Shown here: piece by piece, positions 1 to 4,923 of the stretch
How positions within the stretch are numbered: position 1 is the stretch's first letter
How the letters are laid out: every line of letters begins with the position of its first letter
Notes under the pieces: generated by a model
Seen by the model: only the letters and a program-made list of their open reading frames with translations
Database searches by the model: none
Told to the model about the DNA's origin: nothing
Source of the DNA: an uncultured Collinsella sp.
GTDB taxonomy: Bacteria; Actinomycetota; Coriobacteriia; Coriobacteriales; Coriobacteriaceae
Length of the DNA stretch: 5,174 nt
Direction of reading: 5' to 3'
Assembly (NCBI GenBank): GCA_902465115.1
Contig: CABQMC010000128.1
Span: forward strand, 1 to 5,174
Made by a program: the position numbers and the translations under genes

Positions 1-52
1 GCAGGAAACTTAATTACGCGCCGCTTCCCGCCCACGCCGGGCAAACCCTCCC

Positions 53-81
53 TTGTACTCTATCAAGGTAAAGTGTATGAT
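53..81 (+). promoter_or_regulatory. Candidate sigma-70-type promoter of the amino-acid transporter operon
   Basis: A -10-like TATGAT (76-81, 5 of 6 to TATAAT) lies 17 bases downstream of a weaker -35-like TTGTAC (53-58, 3 of 6 to TTGACA). The spacing is optimal for a housekeeping sigma factor. Transcription would start near 88, leaving an untranslated leader of about 50 bases before the ATG at 138. A TAAAGTG half-site abuts the -10 on its upstream side, so this promoter is probably regulated. The assignment rests on consensus matching only. Confidence 0.5.
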
Positions 82-119
82 TCTGAACGTTACATGACTC
101 ACTTTACCTAACTAAAGTG
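66..119. promoter_or_regulatory. Three-half-site operator-like inverted repeats (TAAAGTG / CACTTTA)
   Basis: The heptamer TAAAGTG occurs at 69-75 and 113-119, and its exact reverse complement CACTTTA at 100-106. The first and second copies extend to a perfect 10-bp inverted repeat: AGGTAAAGTG at 66-75 against CACTTTACCT at 100-109. The second and third form a compact CACTTTA-N6-TAAAGTG palindrome at 100-119. Copy 1 touches the -10 hexamer, and copies 2 and 3 lie between the predicted start site and the ribosome-binding site. This arrangement suits a dimeric repressor, possibly with looping, since copies 1 and 2 are 31 bp apart centre to centre (about three helical turns). The 100-119 palindrome could also form a small mRNA hairpin ahead of the ribosome-binding site. 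The regulator is unknown. Confidence 0.6.
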
Positions 120-124
120 CCATC

Positions 125-131
125 AAGGGGG
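125..131 (+). promoter_or_regulatory. Ribosome-binding site that fixes the ATG at 138 as start
   Basis: AAGGGGG differs from AAGGAGG at one position and lies 6 bases upstream of ATG 138. The in-frame GTG at 117 lies upstream of this site and inside the third operator half-site, so it is unlikely to be the start. The later ATG at 150 would be 18 bases away, which is too far. Confidence 0.75.
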
Positions 132-137
132 AATACC

Positions 138-998
138 ATGAATACCGATATGTCTCGTCGTCAGTTTGTTGGTCTAGCCGGTTCGCTTGCCACGGTGCTT
201 GGCCTTGGCCTGGTAGGCTGCGGCGGCGGTGCCGATAAGGGCTCTGCTGCTGGATCAGCCGCGGCCAAGGATGTGAAGGGCGCTGCGGAGTCCAAGAAGC
301 TCGTGGTGGGCTTTGATAAGTCCTATCCTCCGTACGGCTTTGTGGGCGACGATGGCGAGTACACCGGCTTTGATCTCGATCTGGCCAAGGCTGTTGCCGA
401 TAAGCAGGGCTGGGAGGTCAAATACGAGGCCATCGATTGGGATGCCAAGGACACGCTGCTCAACTCCGGCGCCATCAACTGCATCTGGAACGGCTTTACC
501 ATGGAGGGTCGCGAGGACGACTACACGTTCTCCGAGCCGTACATGCTCAACGAGCAGGTGCTGGTGGTCAAGAAGGATGCGGGTATCAAGAGCTGGGACG
601 ATCTTGCCGGCAAGACCGTGATTACCCAGACCGATTCCGCTGCGCAGGATGTGCTCGAGGGTGACCAGAAGGATCTGGCCGCGACGTTTGCCACGCTCGA
701 CACGATCGGCGAGTACAACACGGCCTTTATGCAGCTCGAGAGCGGCGCGGTCGATGCCGTGGCTTGCGACCTTTCGATTGCCCAGTATCAGCTTGCCGCC
801 AAGCCCGATGCCTACACGCAGCTCGACAAGCCGCTGTCCAGCGAGCACTACGCCGTCGGCTTTAAGAAGGGCGACACCAAGTCGGCCGACGCCGCGACCG
901 AGTCGCTCAAGGCACTCTACGAGGACGGCACGGTCAAGGACCTGTGCGACAAGTACGCAAGCTATGGTCTATCTTTCGATAATTGGGTGCTCAAGTAA
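138..998 (+). CDS. Polar amino-acid ABC transporter substrate-binding lipoprotein (SBP family 3), Tat-type signal
   Basis: This 286-residue protein is the extracytoplasmic receptor of the importer encoded by this operon. Residues 6-12 (SRRQFVG) form a twin-arginine motif. A hydrophobic stretch follows, then a lipobox LVGC with acceptor Cys28, so it is predicted to be Tat-exported and lipid-anchored. Residues 29-53 are a Gly/Ala/Ser-rich linker. The mature domain carries the family 3 signature around GFDLDLAKAVADKQG (78-92). Arg125 (in TMEGRED) aligns with the Arg that binds the ligand carboxylate in GlnH/HisJ. Asp211 (in DAVACD) aligns with the Asp that binds the alpha-amino group. Both being present supports binding of an L-alpha-amino acid; which one cannot be told. 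The start is set by the ribosome-binding site at 125-131. The stop TAA overlaps the next ATG by one base (TAATG), indicating translational coupling. Confidence 0.93.
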   Translation: MNTDMSRRQFVGLAGSLATVLGLGLVGCGGGADKGSAAGSAAAKDVKGAAESKKLVVGFDKSYPPYGFVGDDGEYTGFDLDLAKAVADKQGWEVKYEAIDWDAKDTLLNSGAINCIWNGFTMEGREDDYTFSEPYMLNEQVLVVKKDAGIKSWDDLAGKTVITQTDSAAQDVLEGDQKDLAATFATLDTIGEYNTAFMQLESGAVDAVACDLSIAQYQLAAKPDAYTQLDKPLSSEHYAVGFKKGDTKSADAATESLKALYEDGTVKDLCDKYASYGLSFDNWVLK

Positions 999-1651
999 TG
1001 TCTATCCAAGTCATGATGCAGATGCTTGGCCAGGGATTCTTGGTCAGTTTGCAGCTGTTTGTGCTGACGTTGCTCGGGTCGATTCCGCTGGGAATTCCCG
1101 TGGCGTTTATGCGCATGAGCAAAATCGCGCCGCTTCGCTGGATTGCGCGCATCTACATTTCGGTCATGCGCGGTACGCCGCTCATGCTGCAGATGTTTGC
1201 CATCTACTTTGCCCCGTACTACGTGTTCGGCATTTCGCTCACGCCCGATTCCAAGTGGACGGCGTGCGTCGTGGCGTTTATCATCAACTACGCCGGTTAC
1301 TTTGCCGAGATCTATCGCTCGGGCCTGCAGTCCATTCCGCGCGGTCAATACGAGGCAGCGGAGGTGCTGGGCTATTCGCGCATGCAGACGTTTCTGTATA
1401 TCGTGATGCCGCAGGTCGCCAAGCGTATTCTGCCGGCGATGGGCAACGAGATCATCACGCTGGTCAAGGACACGTCGCTGGCGTTTGCCATTGGCGTGGG
1501 TGAGATGTTCTCGACGGCCAAGGCGCTGGTCGCCTCGCAGGTGAGCATGGTGCCGTTTGCGATCGCGGCGCTGATTTACTGGGTCTTTAATTTCGTCGTC
1601 GAGATGCTGCTGGGCGCCGCCGAGAAAAAATTGGATTACTACCATGATTAA
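998..1651 (+). CDS. Polar amino-acid ABC transporter permease (HisM/GlnP family)
   Basis: This 217-residue inner-membrane protein forms the translocation channel. It has about five hydrophobic segments, near residues 12-36, 52-76, 86-106, 157-177 and 186-206. The family motif RGTP lies at 58-61. An exact EAA loop starts at Glu119: EAA, three residues, Gly125, nine residues, Ile135, one residue, Met137 (in place of Leu), Pro138. This cytoplasmic loop docks on the ATPase. Length is typical of the family. Only one permease gene is present, so the channel is probably a homodimer. The ATG at 998 shares one base with the upstream TAA and has no clear Shine-Dalgarno sequence, so translation is probably coupled to the receptor gene. 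An in-frame TTG at 983 would add five residues but lies inside the upstream gene and is less likely. Its 3' end overlaps the ATPase gene by 8 bases. Confidence 0.93.
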   Translation: MSIQVMMQMLGQGFLVSLQLFVLTLLGSIPLGIPVAFMRMSKIAPLRWIARIYISVMRGTPLMLQMFAIYFAPYYVFGISLTPDSKWTACVVAFIINYAGYFAEIYRSGLQSIPRGQYEAAEVLGYSRMQTFLYIVMPQVAKRILPAMGNEIITLVKDTSLAFAIGVGEMFSTAKALVASQVSMVPFAIAALIYWVFNFVVEMLLGAAEKKLDYYHD

Positions 1652-2408
1652 TTCGGTAATGAATATAGCGAACGCGCGCAAGGCGTTTGGCGGCAATGAG
1701 GTGCTCAAGGATATCTCGCTTGAGGTGAAGCGTGGCGAGGTCGTGGCGATTATCGGACCTTCGGGTGGCGGTAAGTCCACGCTGCTGCGGTGTGCCACGC
1801 TGCTCGAGACACTCGACGGCGGCTCGCTTTCGTTTGGCGACCTTGCCGTTGCGACGGATGCGGGTTCGGGCGCGGTCTATGCGAAGGGCGATGTGCCCAA
1901 GCAGGCGCGCTCGCGATTCGGCCTGGTGTTCCAAAATTACAACCTGTTCCCGCACTATACCGTGATGAAAAACATCATCGACGCGCCGATCCGCGTGCTT
2001 AAGCGCCCGCGCGAGCAGGCGGAAGCTCGTGCGCGCGAGTTGATCGCGCAGATGGGGCTTACGGGCAACGAGAACAAGGTGCCATGTGAGCTTTCGGGCG
2101 GTCAGCAACAGCGTGTGAGTATCGCCCGCGCCTTGGCGCTTGATCCGGAGATCCTGTTCTTTGACGAGCCGACCTCGGCACTCGATCCCGAGCTGACGGC
2201 CGAGGTGCTGCGTGTCATTAAAGACCTTGCCGCGCAGAATATGACGATGGTGATTGTGACCCACGCAATGCAGTTTGCGCGCGATGTTGCCGACCGCGTG
2301 GTCTTTATGGATGGCGGCCGCATTGTCGAGGAGGGTCCTGCCGAGCAGGTCATCGACCATCCGCGTGAGCAGCGCACCCGTGAGTTCTTGAGCCGTATCG
2401 AGGGATAG
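1644..2408 (+). CDS. Polar amino-acid ABC transporter ATP-binding protein (GlnQ/HisP family)
   Basis: This 254-residue cytoplasmic ATPase powers the importer. All nucleotide-binding motifs are present in order: Walker A GPSGGGKST (38-46), Q-loop Gln97 in VFQNYNLFPHYTV, signature LSGGQQQR (150-157), Walker B ILFFDEP (170-176) with catalytic Glu175, D-loop SALD (178-181) and H-switch His207. The VFQ-x-x-NLFPH stretch is characteristic of the polar amino-acid subfamily. The protein is slightly longer than a typical GlnQ (about 240 residues) because of extra residues around 68-90, between Walker A and the Q-loop. The gene starts 8 bases before the permease stop, with only a weak upstream GGA-type site. 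A second in-frame ATG at 1659 is possible but has no better site. It is the last gene of the operon, and a terminator follows. Confidence 0.95.
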   Translation: MINSVMNIANARKAFGGNEVLKDISLEVKRGEVVAIIGPSGGGKSTLLRCATLLETLDGGSLSFGDLAVATDAGSGAVYAKGDVPKQARSRFGLVFQNYNLFPHYTVMKNIIDAPIRVLKRPREQAEARARELIAQMGLTGNENKVPCELSGGQQQRVSIARALALDPEILFFDEPTSALDPELTAEVLRVIKDLAAQNMTMVIVTHAMQFARDVADRVVFMDGGRIVEEGPAEQVIDHPREQRTREFLSRIEG

Positions 2409-2421
2409 GCTCAGGTATTTA

Positions 2422-2452
2422 CTCAACTATTAATTGAGGCGAAGCCGCCTCA
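2422..2452 (+). other. Two small hairpins competing with the operon terminator
   Basis: CTCAA (2422-2426) can pair with TTGAG (2434-2438). TGAGGCG (2435-2441) can instead pair with CGCCTCA (2446-2452) around an AAGC tetraloop, a perfect 7-bp stem. This second hairpin shares bases with the 5' arm of the terminator at 2442-2475, so the two cannot form together. The first hairpin in turn excludes the second. The base pairing is seen directly; any regulatory meaning is inference. Confidence 0.45.
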
Positions 2453-2478
2453 GGTCTTACGGTCTGTGGCGGCTTTTT
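2442..2478 (+). terminator. Rho-independent terminator of the amino-acid transporter operon
   Basis: AAGCCGCC (2442-2449) pairs perfectly with GGCGGCTT (2468-2475). After one T-T mismatch, an inner 6-bp stem (2451-2456 with 2461-2466, two G-U pairs in RNA) closes a TTAC loop. The T-run at 2474-2478 follows directly. The hairpin starts 34 bases after the ATPase stop codon and is the natural end of the operon. Confidence 0.85.
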
Positions 2479-2718
2479 GTTTGCATCGACGGGGTTCAAT
2501 AATCGCCTCACAAGCTTGTCTCTTCCTCTCGCCGCCTGTATTCATACGTGCGCCGAAAGGTATGCATGGACAGCCGCCCGTGAGGGTAGGGTGGTGGCAT
2601 AGGACATTTGGAGGGTGAGTCGGCTCGGCTGCCGACCATGCTGCTCCCGGGATGGCACCGACCGCGAACTCTCCCCGTTGGCGTCGCGCATTGCGCGCGG
2701 CCCTGCAAGGAGGTCATC
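2479..2718 (+). other. Non-coding leader between the transporter terminator and the EF-G-like gene
   Basis: No convincing gene or known RNA family was recognised in these 240 bases. Candidate promoters are weak: TTGTTT (2477-2482) with AATAAT (2498-2503) at 15-base spacing, or TTGTCT (2516-2521) with TATTCA (2539-2544) at 17-base spacing. A G-rich tract, GGGTAGGGTGGTGG, lies at 2584-2597. GTCGGC (2619-2624) pairs with GCCGAC (2631-2636) around a 6-base loop. A 13-base palindrome, CGCGCA-T-TGCGCG, at 2685-2697 lies 9 bases before the ribosome-binding site and could form a stable small stem. The EF-G-like frame stays open back to a TTG at 2608, but that upstream part shows no family similarity. 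Confidence 0.5.
2707..2714 (+). promoter_or_regulatory. Consensus ribosome-binding site that fixes the EF-G-like start at 2719
   Basis: AAGGAGGT is a perfect Shine-Dalgarno core, 4 bases before the ATG at 2719. The protein from this ATG begins just ahead of the VRNVVLVG strand and P-loop, as expected for the family. This rules out the 37-residue in-frame extension to the TTG at 2608. Confidence 0.9.
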
Positions 2719-4794
2719 ATGGGTGCTCCCAAGACCGGTAACGTAAGGAACGTGGTGCTCGTAGGCCAAGGCGGGGTGGGCAAGACTTCACTCGCCGAGG
2801 CCATGCTCCACCTTTCCGGCAAGACCGCCCGCCTGGGCGGCCACGACGGCACCAAGCCCACGCTCGACTATGACCCCGAAGAGGTCAAGCGTGCGTTTTC
2901 CATCTCGACGACCATCGCGCCGATCGACTGGAAGGGCGCGCGCATCAATGTGCTCGATGCCCCGTGCTACCCCGATTTTATCGGCGACGCCTTTGCCGCG
3001 ATGAGCGTCTGCGAGACGGCGCTGTTTGTGGTCGACGCTGAGGCCGGCCCGCAGCCTACGACGGTTAAGCTCTGGTATGCCGCCGAGGACCTGCGCCTGG
3101 CGCGTGCGGTGTTCGTAAACCGCCTGTCGCGCTCCGAGGCCAGCTTTGCGACCACGATGGACCTGCTGCAGGAGCGCTTTGGCACGCGCCTGGGCGCCGT
3201 GACCCTTCCCTGGGGCGAGGGCGAGGACTTTGACGGCATCATCGACCTGGTGCGCATGAAGGCGCGCCATTGCAACGGCACCGAAGCCGTTGAGTCGGAG
3301 ATTCCCGAGGAGTATCGTGCCCAGGCCGAGGAGGCCCATGACCATCTGTGCGAGCTGGTGGCCGAGGCTGACGATGAACTGATGATGAAGTACTTGGAAG
3401 GCGAGGAGACGCTGACGCAGGAGGAGCTTGAAGGCCTGCTGTCGAAGGCGATCGCCGAGCGCATCTTTGTGCCGGTCTTTGCGGGCGATTGCATTAAGGA
3501 GCAGGGCGTCAACTCGCTGATGGACGACATCGCGACGTACTTCCCGGCGCCGACCGACTACGGCGAGATGCCGCTTATCGACGGCGATTCGCTTAAGATC
3601 TCGAGTGACGATGACCGTCCGGTGGCGTTTGTGTTTAAGACGCTGGCCGATCCGCAGCAGGGTCGCATCAGCTTTATCAAGGTGCTGACGGGCACGCTTG
3701 AGCCGGGCCTTGAGCTGATCAACGCGCGTACCCGCAAGAGCGATCGTCTGGCCCACCTGTATGTGATGTGCGGCCGCGATATGACCGAGGTTGGCCACGC
3801 TTATGCCGGTGACATCATCGTGGCACCCAAGCTGGCGGCCGAGACGGGCGATACGCTCTCGATTACCGGCAAGGTCGAGGCTGCGGCGTTTAAGTTCCCC
3901 AACTCGCAGTACCGCATTGCCATCGAGGCCGAGAATCGCGGGGACGAAGAGAAGCTCTATACGTTTATCGAGAAGGCCTGTAAGGCCGATCCGACTATGA
4001 GCATCGACCGCGACGAGGAGACCGGCCAGACCATTATCTCCGCCGTTGGTGAGGCGCAGGTTTCGGTGCTGCTCAACCGTCTGGAGGACCGCACCAAGGT
4101 CGCTGCCAAGAGCGTGCCGATCCGCATTCCGTATCGCGAGACCATTCGCCGTACGGCAAGTGCCCAGGGCCGCCATAAGAAGCAGACCGGCGGCGCCGGT
4201 CAGTACGGCGACTGCTGGCTGCGCGTGGAGCCGCTCATTGGGCCCGACGGCACGAGCGACGGCTATGAGTTTGTAGACGAGGTCGTGGGTGGTCGCATCC
4301 CGCGCTCGCTCATCCCCGCCGTGGACAAGGGTGTCCAGGAGACCATGAAGGACGGTATTATTGCCGGCTATCCGCTCACGGGCATTCGCGTGGCTGTGTA
4401 CGACGGCTCGTATCACAGCGTCGACTCCAACGAGATGGCGTTCCGCGCGGCGGCTCGCATCGGCCTGCGCAAGGCATGTGCCGATGCCGACCCAGTGGTG
4501 CTGGAGCCCATCGAGGAAATCACGGTGACTATCCCCGAGAGCTACGCCGGCGCCGTGATGGGTGACATCTCGGCATCGCGCGGTCGCGTGACGGGCATGG
4601 AGACCGATGAGCGCGGCGACACCGTGGTCATTGCCCAGGCACCTCTCGCCGAGCTGACGGATTACTCGACGCGCCTGCGCTCTATCACGCGCGGCACGGG
4701 TGACTTTACCATGAAGCCCGCTGGCTACGAGCAGGTTCCCTATGACGTTCAGGCCAAGCTGGTCGAGCGCTATGAGGAGGGTCGCGCCAAGTAG
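2719..4794 (+). CDS. fusA2: Elongation factor G-like translational GTPase paralogue (FusA2 type) with altered G motifs
   Basis: This 691-residue protein has full EF-G length and domain order: G domain with G' insert about 1-290, domain II about 298-385, domain III about 395-470, domain IV about 472-595 and domain V about 598-690. The P-loop GQGGVGKTS (16-24) is intact. Other G motifs depart from EF-G: RGITI is RAFSI (58-62), DTPGH is DAPCY (80-84), NKxD is NRLS (134-137), and GSA is GDC (256-258). Domain IV keeps KKQTGGAGQYGD (487-498) and SYHSVDSNEMAF (564-575). Domain V keeps GAVMGDISASRGRVTGME (611-628). Ribosome docking is therefore plausible, while guanine specificity and GTP hydrolysis are doubtful. 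As I recall it, mycobacterial FusA2 shares the VRNVVLVG start and the Tyr after DTPG, and binds nucleotide but lacks ribosome-stimulated GTPase activity. No str-operon genes are adjacent, so this is probably not the main EF-G. Its cellular role is unknown. Confidence 0.9.
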   Translation: MGAPKTGNVRNVVLVGQGGVGKTSLAEAMLHLSGKTARLGGHDGTKPTLDYDPEEVKRAFSISTTIAPIDWKGARINVLDAPCYPDFIGDAFAAMSVCETALFVVDAEAGPQPTTVKLWYAAEDLRLARAVFVNRLSRSEASFATTMDLLQERFGTRLGAVTLPWGEGEDFDGIIDLVRMKARHCNGTEAVESEIPEEYRAQAEEAHDHLCELVAEADDELMMKYLEGEETLTQEELEGLLSKAIAERIFVPVFAGDCIKEQGVNSLMDDIATYFPAPTDYGEMPLIDGDSLKISSDDDRPVAFVFKTLADPQQGRISFIKVLTGTLEPGLELINARTRKSDRLAHLYVMCGRDMTEVGHAYAGDIIVAPKLAAETGDTLSITGKVEAAAFKFPNSQYRIAIEAENRGDEEKLYTFIEKACKADPTMSIDRDEETGQTIISAVGEAQVSVLLNRLEDRTKVAAKSVPIRIPYRETIRRTASAQGRHKKQTGGAGQYGDCWLRVEPLIGPDGTSDGYEFVDEVVGGRIPRSLIPAVDKGVQETMKDGIIAGYPLTGIRVAVYDGSYHSVDSNEMAFRAAARIGLRKACADADPVVLEPIEEITVTIPESYAGAVMGDISASRGRVTGMETDERGDTVVIAQAPLAELTDYSTRLRSITRGTGDFTMKPAGYEQVPYDVQAKLVERYEEGRAK

Positions 4795-4827
4795 CGTGTG
4801 GCGTTGCTTGCAATGTGGACGCTGACG

Positions 4828-4864
4828 AAAAGGCCGCCCTGGGTAATCCAGGGCGGCCTTTTTT
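4828..4864. terminator. Strong, probably bidirectional rho-independent terminator between convergent genes
   Basis: A perfect 15-bp stem pairs 4828-4842 with 4848-4862 around a GTAAT loop. A TTTTTT run at 4859-4864 follows on the plus strand. It begins 34 bases after the EF-G-like stop. On the minus strand the AAAA at 4828-4831 reads as TTTT after the same GC-rich stem, 60 bases past the endonuclease stop, so it probably ends both convergent transcripts. The plus direction has the better T-run. Confidence 0.92.
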
Positions 4865-4905
4865 GATCCCATGGGGACGGAGGAAAACGAATCATTTTTG
4901 GGTTA
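4865..4905. repeat. Possible dispersed intergenic repeat, containing two short palindromes
   Basis: Between the terminator and the endonuclease stop lies a short segment with the palindrome CCCATGGG (4868-4875), then GGACGGAGG (4875-4883), then a near-palindrome AAAACGAATCATTTT (4884-4898). I associate GGACGGAGGAAAACG followed by ATCATTTT with intergenic regions of Collinsella-type genomes, but only one copy is present here. Repeat status is recollection, not something this sequence shows. It may simply be spacer. Confidence 0.25.
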
Positions 4906-4923
4906 CGGGCGGTGCGGTCGGCA

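Noticed and set aside
1..52. Possible tail of an upstream gene (stop at 11-13) and a weak GCCC/GGGC hairpin at 30-42
   Set aside because: Only three codons precede the stop, which is too little to support a gene. The hairpin is 4 bp with no T-run.
117..137. GTG at 117 as start of the substrate-binding protein
   Set aside because: It would place the ribosome-binding site inside the coding sequence and overlaps an operator half-site. ATG 138 has a well-spaced ribosome-binding site.
649..1503. Plus-strand open frame of 284 codons crossing the receptor and permease genes
   Set aside because: It is out of frame with two confidently identified genes, and its Arg/Ser/Pro-rich product is typical of frame shadows.
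255..2426. Minus-strand open frames at 255-848, 962-1798 and 1587-2426
   Set aside because: All lie antisense to the clear transporter genes. Their products are low-complexity and basic, and they have no family features.
2608..2718. N-terminal 37-residue extension of the EF-G-like protein from TTG 2608
   Set aside because: It shows no family similarity, and a perfect ribosome-binding site sits directly before ATG 2719.
2479..2718. Known riboswitch, T-box or SRP RNA in the EF-G-like leader
   Set aside because: No diagnostic conserved core was recognised, and the hairpins are small and isolated.
2788..4872. Minus-strand open frame of 694 codons antisense to the EF-G-like gene
   Set aside because: It is a shadow of GC-rich codon bias in the real gene. 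The translation is His/Arg/Leu-rich with no recognisable motif, and its start lies inside the terminator hairpin.
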